64,000 bases of DNA from Cupriavidus oxalaticus (GCF_004768545.1 NZ_CP038634.1:2170001-2234000), one strand, 5' to 3'; shown: positions 42,601 to 51,649, counted from the first letter of the stretch. Notes: a model not told the origin generated them from the letters alone. Made by a program: numbers and translations.

Positions 42601-43320
42601 CTAGGCCTGCGGCATGCCGCTGGCCGCGCCCGCCTGGATCAGCAGCACGGCATCGCGCTTGTCTAGCAGGTGCTGGCGCAGGATTGCGGCAAGCCGCTTG
42701 CCATCGCGGGCTTCCAGGGCCACCAGCATCTCTTCGTGGTCATGGATGGCGCTGTCCCATTTCGGCTTCTGGTAGTTTGAACGGAAGCGCAGTGCCTGCA
42801 GCTTCCGGTTCACTGACAGATAGGTCTGGCGCAGTGCCATATTGCGTGCCGCAAGGTTGATGCGGTCGTGGATCTGGTGATTCAGGTTGTAGTAGCCGGG
42901 CAGGTCTTCGTTTGCCCTGCACGCCAGCATCGCGTAGTGAAGCGCCTTGATTTCCGCCAGTTCGACAGCGGTGATGCGCGCGCAGGCCAGTTCGCCCGAC
43001 AAGGCTTCCAACCCGCTCATCAGCTCGAAGGTATCCAGTATTTCGTCCGTCGACAGCCGGGATACGGTCGCGCCGCGATTGGGAGAGATATCGATCAGCC
43101 CTTCGGCGGCGAGCACCTTCAGTGCCTCTCTGAGCGGCGTGCGCGAGATGCCGAGGGTCTCGCACAATTCCCGTTCATTGAGCTTGCGGCCTGGCTCCAG
43201 CACCCCCTCGACGATAAATGTCCGCAGGTGCGCCACCACCATGTCATGAAGGCGCTGGCGTTCGAGCTTGGGCAGGACCGGGGCTGGCGAATCCAGGCCG
43301 CGGGCGTCTTCTTTTGGCAT
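42601..43320 (-). CDS. GntR-family (FCD/FadR subgroup) regulator
   Basis: A 239-residue GntR regulator. The N-terminal winged HTH is about residues 20-85 (LNERELCETLGISRTPLREALKVLAAEGLI) and the FCD ligand domain about 95-225, with metal/ligand histidines in NHQIHDRINLAAR and DHEEML. It is divergent from the SgaA/BhcA-like aminotransferase and very likely represses the catabolic genes on both sides. The ATG at 43320 lies in a GCATTCAAAA sequence that is repeated before the aminotransferase gene. Confidence 0.88.
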   Translation of the reverse strand: MPKEDARGLDSPAPVLPKLERQRLHDMVVAHLRTFIVEGVLEPGRKLNERELCETLGISRTPLREALKVLAAEGLIDISPNRGATVSRLSTDEILDTFELMSGLEALSGELACARITAVELAEIKALHYAMLACRANEDLPGYYNLNHQIHDRINLAARNMALRQTYLSVNRKLQALRFRSNYQKPKWDSAIHDHEEMLVALEARDGKRLAAILRQHLLDKRDAVLLIQAGAASGMPQA

Positions 43321-43398
43321 TCAAAATTCCTTACGCGCGTTTGCATGCGATTCTAGCAGACACATCACGGAAACTCAAAAATCCGTGTAATTCCCGCG

Positions 43399-43422
43399 TA
43401 AACCCTTGTAATACCGGGTTTA
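43399..43422. promoter_or_regulatory. candidate GntR operator in divergent region
   Basis: TAAACCC (43399-43405) and GGGTTTA (43416-43422) form a perfect 7-base inverted repeat with a 10-base spacer, near the middle of the 192-base region between the GntR gene and the aminotransferase gene. In addition GCATTCAAAA occurs twice as a direct repeat, at 43317-43326 and 43485-43494, flanking both starts. Either could be the regulator's target. Confidence 0.4.
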
Positions 43423-43512
43423 TGGCGGGTAAACGCTAGCTCGGACAGGCCGATTTCTCACGATTTCCTCTGCTAAAGTATTTTGCATTCAAAACTCAAT
43501 CGGAGGAGTCAA

Positions 43513-44733
43513 ATGCTCAATCTCAACTTCCATCCCGCTGGCCGCCACTTCCTGCAGATCCCTGGGCCGAGCCCGGTGCCCGATCGCATCCTGCGCGCCA
43601 TCAGCTACCCGACCATCGATCATCGTGGGCCGGAATTCGGCGCGCTAGGCCTGAAGGTGCTGGATGGCATCAAGAAGATCTTCAAGACCGAACATCCGGT
43701 GGTGATCTATCCGGCTTCGGGCACCGGGGCCTGGGAAGCGGCGTTGTCTAACACCCTGAGCCCCGGCGACACCGTGTTGATGTTCGAGACCGGCCATTTC
43801 GCCACGCTGTGGAAGAAGATGGCCGAGAACCTCGGCATCCGGCCCGAGTTCCTTGGCTTGCCAGGCGTGGAGGGCTGGCGCCATGGGGTGCAGGCCGACA
43901 TGATCGAAGCCCGGCTGCGCGCCGATAGCGCGCATGCGATCAAGGCCGTGTGCGTGGTGCACAACGAAACCTCGACCGGCGTGACGTCGGATATCGCCGC
44001 CGTGCGCCGCGCCATCGACGCTGCCGGACATCCCGCGCTGCTGCTGGTCGACACCATCTCGGGGCTCGCGTCGGCCGACTACCGCCATGACGAGTGGGGC
44101 GTGGACGTGACCGTATCGGGCTCGCAGAAGGGCCTGATGCTGCCGCCGGGCATCAGCTTCAATGCGGTGTCGCCCAAGGCCATCGAAGCGTCTCGCACGG
44201 CCCGGCTGCCGCGCAGCTTCTGGGGCTGGGACGAGATCATCGAGATGAACCGCACCGGCTACTGGCCCTATACGCCCAGCACGAACCTGCTCTATGGCCT
44301 GTCCGAAGCCCTCGACATGATCCTGGAAGAGGGGCTGGACAACGTCTTTGCCCGCCATCAGCGCCTGGGCGAAGCCTGCCGCCGCGCAGTCAAGGCTTGG
44401 GGCCTGCAGATCCAGTGCGCGGACCCCGCCGTCTACAGCCCGGTGCTGACCGGCGTGATGATGCCCGACGGCATCGATGCCGACGTGGTGCGCAGGAACA
44501 TCTACGAGCGCTTCAACATGTCGCTCGGCGCCGGCCTGGGCAAGGTCAAGGGCCGCATGTTCCGCATCGGCCATCTGGGCGACTGCAACGACCTGACGCT
44601 GATGGCGACACTGGCCGGCTGCGAAATGGGCCTGAAGATCTCTGGTGTGCCGGTTGTCGCTAGCGGCACGGCTGCCGCCATGGACTATCTCGCCGCGCAC
44701 ACCACGCCGCTGTCGCTCCAGGCTGCTGCCTGA
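43513..44733 (+). CDS. class V aminotransferase, serine/aspartate-glyoxylate type
   Basis: A 406-residue class V PLP aminotransferase. IPGPSPVPDRILRAI at the N-terminus, PTIDHRGPEFG (33-43), HNETSTGV (150-157), D180 in LLLVDTISG and Schiff-base K206 in VSGSQKGLMLPPG are diagnostic. The family holds SgaA (serine-glyoxylate), PucG (ureidoglycine-glyoxylate) and BhcA (aspartate-glyoxylate); the sequence alone does not separate them. All consume glyoxylate as amino acceptor, fitting the nearby tartronate-semialdehyde reductase and the amide-degrading neighbours. GGAGGAG precedes the ATG at 43513. It is the first gene of the plus-strand run that goes to 50201. Confidence 0.84.
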   Translation: MLNLNFHPAGRHFLQIPGPSPVPDRILRAISYPTIDHRGPEFGALGLKVLDGIKKIFKTEHPVVIYPASGTGAWEAALSNTLSPGDTVLMFETGHFATLWKKMAENLGIRPEFLGLPGVEGWRHGVQADMIEARLRADSAHAIKAVCVVHNETSTGVTSDIAAVRRAIDAAGHPALLLVDTISGLASADYRHDEWGVDVTVSGSQKGLMLPPGISFNAVSPKAIEASRTARLPRSFWGWDEIIEMNRTGYWPYTPSTNLLYGLSEALDMILEEGLDNVFARHQRLGEACRRAVKAWGLQIQCADPAVYSPVLTGVMMPDGIDADVVRRNIYERFNMSLGAGLGKVKGRMFRIGHLGDCNDLTLMATLAGCEMGLKISGVPVVASGTAAAMDYLAAHTTPLSLQAAA

Positions 44734-44854
44734 CGCAGCCACCTCCATCCGGGGCGGGGGCGGGCGCAGCGCATGCGCAGCGCCCCCCCGCCAGGCTGAT
44801 CGCAACGGATCAGCACAGCACTGCCGTACCTGACAAAAAAAGAGAGGAGACGCT

Positions 44855-46159
44855 GTGGATACAACCCTGCAGGCAGGAGAAAGGATCAGGTCGTTCGAGG
44901 ACGCGACCTATCGCAAGGTGAGCTGGCGGCTGGTGCCATTCCTGATGGTCTGCTTCCTGATCGCTTATCTCGATCGTGTCAACGTAGGTTTTGCCAAGCT
45001 CCAGATGTCGCAGCAGCTGGGCTTCAGCGAAACCATCTACGGGCTGGGCGCCGGTATCTTCTTTATCGGCTACTTCCTGTTCGAGGTGCCCAGCAACCTG
45101 GCCCTGCACAAGTTCGGCGCCAAGGTTTGGATCGGCCGGATCATGATCACGTGGGGGATCCTTTCCGCGTGTTTCGCCTTCGTGCAGACGCCAGCCCAGT
45201 TCTACACGCTGCGATTCCTGCTGGGGTTGGCCGAAGCGGGCTTCACGCCAGGCATCGTGTACTACCTGTCCTGCTGGTACCCGTCGCACCGGCGCGCCAA
45301 GATCATGGCCATCTACTGCATGGGATCGCCGCTGTCAGGCATCATCGGCAACCCGCTCTCCGGCTACCTGATGGGAAGCATGGCCGGCGTGGCCGGCTGG
45401 GGCGGCTGGCAATGGATGTTCTTTATCGAGGCGGTGCCGGCGGTGTTGCTGGGATGCTTCTGCTTCTACTACCTGGACAACTCCATTGCCAAGGCCAAGT
45501 GGCTGACCGGCGAGGAGAAGCAGGTCCTCGAGCTGGCCAAGACCGAGGATGTCAAGGCGGCGGACCCGCAGGCACGCGTCGGCAAGGTCTTCACCGATCC
45601 GCGCGTCTGGCTGATCAGCCTGATCTGCTTCTGCTATGTCACGGGGCAGTATGGCATCACGCTCTGGTTGCCCACCTTCATCAAGTCCACCGGGGTCAGC
45701 GACCCGTTCCATATCGGCTTGCTGAGCGCGATTCCTTACATGGCGGCGATCGTCTCGATGTATTTCTTCGGGCGCAGTGCCGACAAGCATCGCGAGCGCC
45801 GCTGGCACCTGATCATCCCGTGCATGATGGGTGCGATCGGCTTCCTGGCCTTGCCCTGGGTGATGCACAACACCGCGCTGTCGCTGGTGTTCCTGTCGAT
45901 CGCGGCAGCCGGCATCCTGACCTGCACGCCGCTGTTCTGGTCGCTGCCGACGGCCTTCCTCAGCGGCGCGGCGGCAGCCACGGCCATCGCCATGAGCAAC
46001 TCGATCGGCAACCTCGCGGGCTTTACCAGCGGCTACATGATCGGCTACCTGCGCGACGTGACCCAGAGCGGCAACAGCGCGTACTACATGATCGCCGGGA
46101 TGCTGCTGCTGGGCGCCTTCTGCATCTGGACAATACCCGCCCGGCTGGTCAACCGATAG
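44855..46159 (+). CDS. MFS transporter, anion:cation symporter (ACS) family
   Basis: A 434-residue, 12-helix major facilitator. The ACS signature is clear: YLDRVNVGFAKLQM in TM1, GYFLFEVPSNLALHKFGAK between TM2 and TM3, and RFLLGLAEAGFTPGIVYYLS in TM4. Relatives import organic anions such as phthalate, glucarate, 4-hydroxyphenylacetate or allantoate. It probably brings in the substrate handled by the cluster. The start is GTG 44855 after GAGAGGAGACGCT. The codon pattern is like the neighbours. Confidence 0.87.
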   Translation: MDTTLQAGERIRSFEDATYRKVSWRLVPFLMVCFLIAYLDRVNVGFAKLQMSQQLGFSETIYGLGAGIFFIGYFLFEVPSNLALHKFGAKVWIGRIMITWGILSACFAFVQTPAQFYTLRFLLGLAEAGFTPGIVYYLSCWYPSHRRAKIMAIYCMGSPLSGIIGNPLSGYLMGSMAGVAGWGGWQWMFFIEAVPAVLLGCFCFYYLDNSIAKAKWLTGEEKQVLELAKTEDVKAADPQARVGKVFTDPRVWLISLICFCYVTGQYGITLWLPTFIKSTGVSDPFHIGLLSAIPYMAAIVSMYFFGRSADKHRERRWHLIIPCMMGAIGFLALPWVMHNTALSLVFLSIAAAGILTCTPLFWSLPTAFLSGAAAATAIAMSNSIGNLAGFTSGYMIGYLRDVTQSGNSAYYMIAGMLLLGAFCIWTIPARLVNR

Positions 46160-46168
46160 CCAGGCAAA

Positions 46169-46199
46169 GCGGGGCGCCGGCACCGTGCCGCAGCCCCGC
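46169..46199 (+). terminator. GC-rich hairpin after the MFS gene
   Basis: GCGGGGC (46169-46175) pairs with GCCCCGC (46193-46199), with an inner stem in the loop (CGGCAC/GTGCCG). No T-run follows. It may slow transcription between the MFS and amidase genes or be a partial terminator. Confidence 0.3.
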
Positions 46200-46240
46200 C
46201 TCTCGCTCACTTCGCCAACCTTTCGCGCCCTTGCCGGCGC

Positions 46241-47779
46241 ATGGATCCCCTCATGACAAACTCGTATGAACCGGTGCCGGACGGGCCGGGCCAGCACGCG
46301 CCGTTCAGCGTGGTGGAAGCCACCGTTGCCGATGCGCATGCCGCGATGCGCGACGGCAGGCTGACGGCGCGCCAGCTGCTCAGCGCATGCCTGGACCGCA
46401 TCGCGGCCTATGACCAGCACGGTCCCGCCCTGCGCAGCATCCTGCAATGCAATCCGCACGCGCTGGACGAGGCCGGACGGATCGACGCCCAGGCCGGGCG
46501 CAATCCGGCGCAGGCGCTGGCGCCGCTGCACGGCATCCCGGTGCTGGTGAAGGACAACATCGAGTGTGCCGGCATGGCAACCACTGCCGGTGCCGCCTGC
46601 CTGCGCGACAATTTCTCCACCGACGATGCCTTTGTCATCCGCCGCCTGCGCGAAGCGGGCGCGATCGTACTGGCCAAGACCAACCTGCACGAGTTGGCGT
46701 CCGGTGGCGAGACCGTCAGCACCTTGTCCGGCCAGACCCTGAACCCCTATGACCTGACACGCACGCCCGGCGGCTCCAGCGGAGGCACCGCCGCCGGCAT
46801 TGCCGCCAGCTTCGGCTTGCTCGGCATCGGCACCGACGGCGTCAACTCGATCCGCTCGCCGGCGTCGGCAAATGGCCTTGTCGGCCTGCGTCCGACCATG
46901 GGACTGACCAGCAGGGCGGGGCTGGTCCCGTGCGGGCTGACGCAGGACACCATTGGCCCGATCACCCGCACCGTCGCCGACACGGCGCGGCTGCTCGATG
47001 TCATTGCCGGCCATGACCCGGCCGACCCTGTCACCAGTGCCGGCGCGCCCCACATTCCGGCGAGCTATGCCGCCAGCCTTGACCGCGACGGACTCAAAGG
47101 CGCGCGGATCGGCGTATTGCGCCACTTCTTTGGCGACCAGGCGGTGCACCGTCCTGTCAACGCAGTCATGCAGGCGGCGCTTGCCGTTATCGCTGCCCAG
47201 GGGGCCGGGCTAGTCGCAATCGAAGACGCCATCAGCCCGGACGAGTTGCTGGCCACCACGCTGGTGCACCACTACGAAATGGAGCGCGATCTCGACGCTT
47301 ACCTGCAGCGCACTTCATCAAGAGTGCCGGTTCGTTCCATGAAGGACATTATCGCCGCGGGCAATGTCCATCCGAGCGTGGCGGGCACGCTGGATACCGC
47401 TGCCGCGCTAAGCGGGCGGGAAGGGGAGTACCGCGAGCGCCTGCAGCGCCAGCAGGCATTGCGGGAGAGACTGCTGGACCTGATGGCGCGTCATCGGCTT
47501 GACGCGCTGGTGTTTCCGCACCAGCGCCGCCTGGTCGTGCCGGTTGGCGAGACCCAGGCAGAGCGCAATGGCGTGCTCGCGTCGGCCACCGGATTTCCGG
47601 CCATTGTCATTCCGGCCGGGTATTCGCCGCCGGACGGCAATGCACCCCAGGGGGTGCCGGTCGGGCTGGAATTCTTTGGCCGCCCCTACACGGAACCCGT
47701 GCTGATACGGCTCGCCTATGCCGCGGAGCAGGCCTTGCGCGCCCGCCGGCCGCCGCAATCGACACCCGCCCTGGAATAG
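46241..47779 (+). CDS. amidase (amidase-signature family)
   Basis: A 512-residue amidase with the complete Ser-cisSer-Lys triad: K104 in IPVLVKDNIE, S179 or S180 in PGGSSGGTAAG, and nucleophile S203 in GTDGVNSIRSPAS. The protein covers the full catalytic domain. It hydrolyses an amide, carbamate or allophanate-like bond, releasing ammonia or an amine plus a carboxylate. The GVN in place of the usual TGG before the nucleophile is a variation. It lies between two MFS transporters and downstream of a glyoxylate-type aminotransferase. ATG 46253 is an alternative start. Confidence 0.86.
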   Translation: MDPLMTNSYEPVPDGPGQHAPFSVVEATVADAHAAMRDGRLTARQLLSACLDRIAAYDQHGPALRSILQCNPHALDEAGRIDAQAGRNPAQALAPLHGIPVLVKDNIECAGMATTAGAACLRDNFSTDDAFVIRRLREAGAIVLAKTNLHELASGGETVSTLSGQTLNPYDLTRTPGGSSGGTAAGIAASFGLLGIGTDGVNSIRSPASANGLVGLRPTMGLTSRAGLVPCGLTQDTIGPITRTVADTARLLDVIAGHDPADPVTSAGAPHIPASYAASLDRDGLKGARIGVLRHFFGDQAVHRPVNAVMQAALAVIAAQGAGLVAIEDAISPDELLATTLVHHYEMERDLDAYLQRTSSRVPVRSMKDIIAAGNVHPSVAGTLDTAAALSGREGEYRERLQRQQALRERLLDLMARHRLDALVFPHQRRLVVPVGETQAERNGVLASATGFPAIVIPAGYSPPDGNAPQGVPVGLEFFGRPYTEPVLIRLAYAAEQALRARRPPQSTPALE

Positions 47780-47893
47780 CGGCACGCGTCGGAACGAAGT
47801 TTTATCGCTGCTCTGCAAACGCCGGCCAGACATGGCGTCGACCAGGTCGCGGGCACACCGCGACGACTACCTCGATACGAGGAGGAGACAAAG

Positions 47894-49342
47894 ATGGGCG
47901 CAGAAACCGTAGTTCAATCGCCGAATTCCCCACAGCAGCACGAACTCGACCGGGCCATGGACGGCATCGGCGTAACGGCGTCGCACAAGAAGATCATTTT
48001 CCTGATCATGCTGGGGGTGATGTTCGACGTGTTTGAACAGAACGCCGTCGGCCTGATCGGGCCCATGTTGCGAGAGCAGTGGGGCATATCGGTCGCCGAA
48101 ATCGGCTTCCTGAATACCCTGACCTTCAGTGCTGCCGCGCTCGGACGCATCGGCTCCGGCTATATCGCGGACCGCTACGGCAGGCGCACCATGCTCAGCG
48201 CCAACCTGCTTCTGTTCACGCTGGGCGCCATCATCTGCGCGCTGGCACCGAACTATGGCGTGCTGGCAGCGGGCCGCTTTATTGTCGGCATCGGCCTGGG
48301 CGGCGAGATATCCATTGCCGTGACCATGCTGGCCGAACTGTGCTCGACGCGATTCCGCGGCACCGCGGTGGGCATGGTCAGCGTTGGCAGCGGCGGGCTG
48401 GGCAATATGCTCGCACCGGCGTTCGGCCTGGCCGTATTCGCCATGTTCCCGGGGCCGGACAGCTGGCGCTGGCTGTTTGCCTGCCTGGTGCTGCCGGCGT
48501 TCTTCGTCGTGTTCTACCGGCGTTTTATCCCGGAAACGCCACGCTTCCTGCTGTCCAAGGGGCGCGTGGACGAAGCTAACCGGGTGCTCTCCGTCCTCGC
48601 ATCCGGCCGCCTGGGCAAGCTGCGCGGCGAGCCGACATCCTATATCAAGGCTGCGGTGCACGATGACGCCCCGCGCACCAGGGTGGGCCTGAGCGATATC
48701 TTCAAGGGCCGGCTGGGGCGCCGCACGATCGCACTGGGCATCGCGGTATCGATGACCTATGGCGCGCAGATCTCGGTGCTGACGCTGATGCCGACCATCC
48801 TGATGTCGCAGGGCTACACCATCTCGAAGAGCTTTCTCTTTACGATGGTGATGCAGAGCGGCAGCCTGTTCGGGGCGCTGGCGGCGTCATACTGTGGCTA
48901 CCATTTTCCGCGCAAGCGTGTGCTGACGTTCGGCGCAGGGCTGGCCTGCGCGGCGGGGCTGTGCTTCGGCTTCCTGACGTATAACGTAGCGCTGGTGCTG
49001 CTGTTCGGTGCTGCCTTTACGTTCTGCGTGGTGTTGCTGAATACCTCGATCTGGATTTTTGCGCCGGAGCAGTATCCGACCCACGTGCGTGCATTCGGCA
49101 CTTCACTGATCCTGGCCCTCGGCACGCTGGCGGGAGCGCTGACGCCGCTGATCAGCGGCCGCGTGTTTGAAAGCTACGGCGTTGGCGGCATGTTCAGCAT
49201 GCTCGCTGCGATGTATGCGGTGTTCGCGCTGAGCGTGCAGTTCGCGCCCGAGACTTTCGGGCGTGCGATGGGCGAGACGGCCGCCGATGATGAAACCGGC
49301 ACGGCAGTCGGCGAGAGCGCAGCCAGTGCAAGCAGGTTGTAA
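47894..49342 (+). CDS. MFS transporter, AAHS/sugar-porter-like
   Basis: A 482-residue, 12-helix major facilitator. The N-terminal loop motif GSGYIADRYGRRTM, the TM4 region GRFIVGIGLGGEIS and the later FIPETPRFL match the aromatic acid:H+ symporter/sugar porter group. It probably imports an acid or amide; with the ACS carrier at 44855 the cluster has two uptake routes. The ATG follows CGAGGAGGAGACAAAG, a very strong site. The last 25 residues are acidic and Ala-rich. Confidence 0.87.
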   Translation: MGAETVVQSPNSPQQHELDRAMDGIGVTASHKKIIFLIMLGVMFDVFEQNAVGLIGPMLREQWGISVAEIGFLNTLTFSAAALGRIGSGYIADRYGRRTMLSANLLLFTLGAIICALAPNYGVLAAGRFIVGIGLGGEISIAVTMLAELCSTRFRGTAVGMVSVGSGGLGNMLAPAFGLAVFAMFPGPDSWRWLFACLVLPAFFVVFYRRFIPETPRFLLSKGRVDEANRVLSVLASGRLGKLRGEPTSYIKAAVHDDAPRTRVGLSDIFKGRLGRRTIALGIAVSMTYGAQISVLTLMPTILMSQGYTISKSFLFTMVMQSGSLFGALAASYCGYHFPRKRVLTFGAGLACAAGLCFGFLTYNVALVLLFGAAFTFCVVLLNTSIWIFAPEQYPTHVRAFGTSLILALGTLAGALTPLISGRVFESYGVGGMFSMLAAMYAVFALSVQFAPETFGRAMGETAADDETGTAVGESAASASRL

Positions 49343-49356
49343 GGGCGGTCCGTTCC

Positions 49357-49385
49357 CCCCAGCGTGCGCTGTGGGCACGCTGGGG
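49357..49385 (+). terminator. perfect 11-bp hairpin between MFS and hydratase genes
   Basis: CCCCAGCGTGC (49357-49367) pairs exactly with GCACGCTGGGG (49375-49385), 7-base loop. No T-tract follows, so it may be an mRNA-stabilising or attenuating hairpin rather than a full terminator. Confidence 0.4.
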
Positions 49386-49436
49386 CGAGCGGCTCCTCGT
49401 CCGATGTTTATCATTCTCAATGAGACCCTAAAAGGC

Positions 49437-50201
49437 ATGAATTCATCCAACATTGACCGGGTTGCGCAGGCGCTGCTCTCCGCGCGACGCGAGGGCCGTT
49501 GCGCCGACGCGGAGCTTATCGCCACCGCGCTTGAAAATGCGGACCAGGCCTATGCCGTTCAGGCGATCGTGGCGCGAACGCTGGCCTGGGAAGACGCCGG
49601 CACCGCGTACTGGAAATCAGGAGGCGCCTCGCGTGACGCCACGCTGACGCATGCGCGGCTCCCGCCAGCCGGCGTCTGGGCCAGTCCCGCGCAGTCCGGC
49701 GACTGGCCATTCACATGGCGCGGCATCGAGGCCGAAATCGCGCTGCGGCTCGGGGCCAGTGTCGACGCGGCGCAAGCTGCCGGTCTTGACTACGCCGGCG
49801 CGGCGGCGCTGGTTGACGCAATGGCGGTGTCCATCGAGGTGGTCGATTCGCGCTGGCAGCAAGGCCTCGCGGCGCCGGCCCTGCTGAAGCTTGCCGACTT
49901 GCAGTCCCATGGCGCACTCGTGCTCGGGGAGTGGCAAGCCTATGCAGACCGGGACTGGGCAACGCAGCGTTGCCGGGTAAACATCGGCGCCGAAGCGATC
50001 GAGCGCCGCGGCACCCATTCAATGGGCGATCCGGCTTACGGACTGCTGGCGTGGCTGCGCCATGCCACGCGAGAGGGGCGGCGCGTGGAGGCTGGTACGG
50101 TTGTCACCACCGGCACGTGGGTCGGCATCCTTCCGGCGTCCGAGGGCGACCTCGTGACCGCCGAGTTCGAGGGCATCGGATACGCTTCGGTCCGACTCTG
50201 A
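49437..50201 (+). CDS. 2-keto-4-pentenoate hydratase/fumarylacetoacetase-family protein
   Basis: A 254-residue protein of the MhpD-like hydratase/decarboxylase group of the FAH superfamily. YAVQAIVARTL, GIEAEIALRLG (metal Glu residues) and the C-terminal GTVVTTGTWVGILPASEGDLVTAEFEGIG are typical. It would hydrate or decarboxylate a 2-oxo-enoate. The ATG at 49437 lies after CCTAAAAGGC; a longer upstream frame is not protein-like. It is the last gene of the plus-strand cluster; its 3' part overlaps a reading frame of a DUF3562-like gene on the other strand. Confidence 0.78.
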   Translation: MNSSNIDRVAQALLSARREGRCADAELIATALENADQAYAVQAIVARTLAWEDAGTAYWKSGGASRDATLTHARLPPAGVWASPAQSGDWPFTWRGIEAEIALRLGASVDAAQAAGLDYAGAAALVDAMAVSIEVVDSRWQQGLAAPALLKLADLQSHGALVLGEWQAYADRDWATQRCRVNIGAEAIERRGTHSMGDPAYGLLAWLRHATREGRRVEAGTVVTTGTWVGILPASEGDLVTAEFEGIGYASVRL

Positions 50202-50489
50202 AGAGGACTGGCTGTGGAATGCGCCTCCGGGCGGCAACAGACTGCCTGGCGGCCTCTGCGTGCGGGCAGGCTCTCGCTCGGGCGAGCCTTGGCTCTCCCG
50301 CTCGGAATCTGCCTGACGAAGCAAAGCAACTGCGCGCTTTGCCGCAAATAGCGACAGGTAGATATGAACTCGCGCATCCGCCCTGAGTTCCAGCAGTGCC
50401 GCGAGGTAGCACTTCTTCACAACTTCAACAGGGAAGCCCGTCTTGAGTGAAATGCTCGCGACAACCTGATCGTCGTCCTCTGCCCTCAT
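50019..50489 (-). CDS. DUF3562-like small protein with unusually long tail
   Basis: The first ~60 residues (DDDQVVASISLKTGFPVEVVKKCY, AALLELRADARVHIYLSLFAAKRAVALLRQ) match DUF3562, a short helical domain in Burkholderiaceae. The frame continues for another ~95 residues of low-complexity sequence (SERESQGSPEREPARTQRPP), the last 183 bases being antisense to the hydratase gene. DUF3562 proteins are normally about 60-90 residues, so the tail may result from a lost stop or a frameshift. GAGGGGGCACT precedes the ATG at 50489. Confidence 0.5.
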   Translation of the reverse strand: MRAEDDDQVVASISLKTGFPVEVVKKCYLAALLELRADARVHIYLSLFAAKRAVALLRQADSERESQGSPEREPARTQRPPGSLLPPGGAFHSQSSSESDRSVSDALELGGHEVALGRRKDADPRAGGDNRTSLHAPPLSRGMAQPRQQSVSRIAH

Positions 50490-50995
50490 AGTGCCCCCTC
50501 AGCCTCGTGACACTTGCTCACGCGGCTAGCGCTTGACCCGGCCCGTGTGGGCGTCCGCCTGGCGGAGCGCCTCGTGACTCTACCCGGTCGTTGCAGTGCA
50601 GCACCGTTCCAACAACAGTGAGCGGGCGGCCCGAGGCCGATGACACCCTTCTGGCAAGGCAGCATCGGGGACCCGACTTGCCTGGACGAAATATTAGGTT
50701 CGGCCAGAACAACTGTCCACCTGACATTCGTCCCTGGGCCAGGCAACTTGCGCGAACAGCTGTACGAGCACGAGCCGCGCCGCACCTTACTTCTTCGGGA
50801 GTGGCTCCCGCCAGGCCACAATATGCTAACGTTAAACCATACGATAGCCGCAGGGGGCAACGGGCAGCGACCGCTCTGGTCGCGCATGCCTGTTCGGGCG
50901 GCTCCCCCAGGTTATCGATCCGTTCAAGGAATCAATGCTGAGCCGGAGTCCGCCCCGCGTGCTGGCGGACTCTATTTGCGCCAGCAGGACAAGTC
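50490..50995. other. 506-base stretch without a supported gene
   Basis: No frame here combines a ribosome-binding site with protein-like composition. Base use is more even than in the operons. Near its end a perfect 9-bp hairpin, GAGTCCGCC (50946-50954) with GGCGGACTC (50964-50972), is followed by TATTT and lies 24 bases before the small gene at 50996. Confidence 0.5.
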
Positions 50996-51253
50996 ATGAT
51001 GGAAAGCCACAGGCGCGCTGGCTACTATGAGTTCAAGGCTTATACCCAGCCACTAAGCAACGGCAAGCACCAGGGATTCGTGCTTGTCCGTCAACACACG
51101 ATGGTGGGAATGCAGCAGTCAGTCTTTCGTGCGGGACGGCCGTCGATGGCGGAAGCGGATGCCTTTGCCCTGGCCGAAGCCCGCGTGGACGATCTTATCG
51201 TCCTGATCGGCAGTGGCCGGCTGCCAAAAGCAACGCTGGTTCCACCTGGCTGA
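50996..51253 (+). CDS. small hypothetical protein
   Basis: An 85-residue protein (YYEFKAYTQPLSNGKHQGFVLVRQHT, MAEADAFALAEARVDDLIVLIGSGR) with a beta-rich N-terminal part and a helical C-terminal part, a layout seen in small stress-type proteins of this genus. No family was recognised. AGGACAAGTC precedes two consecutive ATG codons. Confidence 0.5.
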   Translation: MMESHRRAGYYEFKAYTQPLSNGKHQGFVLVRQHTMVGMQQSVFRAGRPSMAEADAFALAEARVDDLIVLIGSGRLPKATLVPPG

Positions 51254-51418
51254 CGAACGCAGCCATCGAGCGCTTCGCGGTGCAATGCACAAATTGCGCA
51301 AGGAGCCAGTGCAACGAGGTACACGCCCGGCACAAATTCTTGCCTGATGCGACGTTCCCGGATGAATGTGAATAGAGCTGTCGTAAGCCAGGACAAATGA
51401 CAGGGAGCCGTGAAGCCT

Positions 51419-51649
51419 ATGTCCAAGACCATCAAGAAGCGGTATCTGAAAGCGCTCAACCGGCGCCTGAAAAAGGAGTCGGCAGGCAGGTTCGACACGG
51501 TTTTCGTCTTTTATCCACTGGGCGCGAAGCCCAAGAAGGCCACGGGCGTCACGGCCAGTGGTCCTGCCGATCCGCAGGTCCTGGCCGTCATGGACGCAGT
51601 CCAGGCCCGTGTGTTCGCCAAGTTTGAGAGTTCGGAAAAACTCGCGTAG
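51419..51649 (+). CDS. small basic hypothetical protein
   Basis: A 76-residue protein with a very basic N-terminus (SKTIKKRYLKALNRRLKKES) and a central strand (FDTVFVFYPLGAKPKK). ATG 51419 has GGGAG 11 bases upstream; a GTG three codons earlier is too close to that site. It converges with the CYTH-CHAD gene after 23 bases. Function unknown. Confidence 0.5.
   Translation: MSKTIKKRYLKALNRRLKKESAGRFDTVFVFYPLGAKPKKATGVTASGPADPQVLAVMDAVQARVFAKFESSEKLA

Noticed and set aside
45335..47149. 604-codon minus-strand frame across the MFS and amidase genes
   Set aside because: Overlaps two well-supported genes and has only shadow composition.
49395..49425. Firm Fur-box annotation
   Set aside because: Only one half matches; kept as a low-interest observation rather than a feature.
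50640..50999. 119-codon plus-strand frame before the small gene at 50996
   Set aside because: No ribosome-binding site, no protein-like pattern, and the hairpin at 50946-50972 lies inside it.
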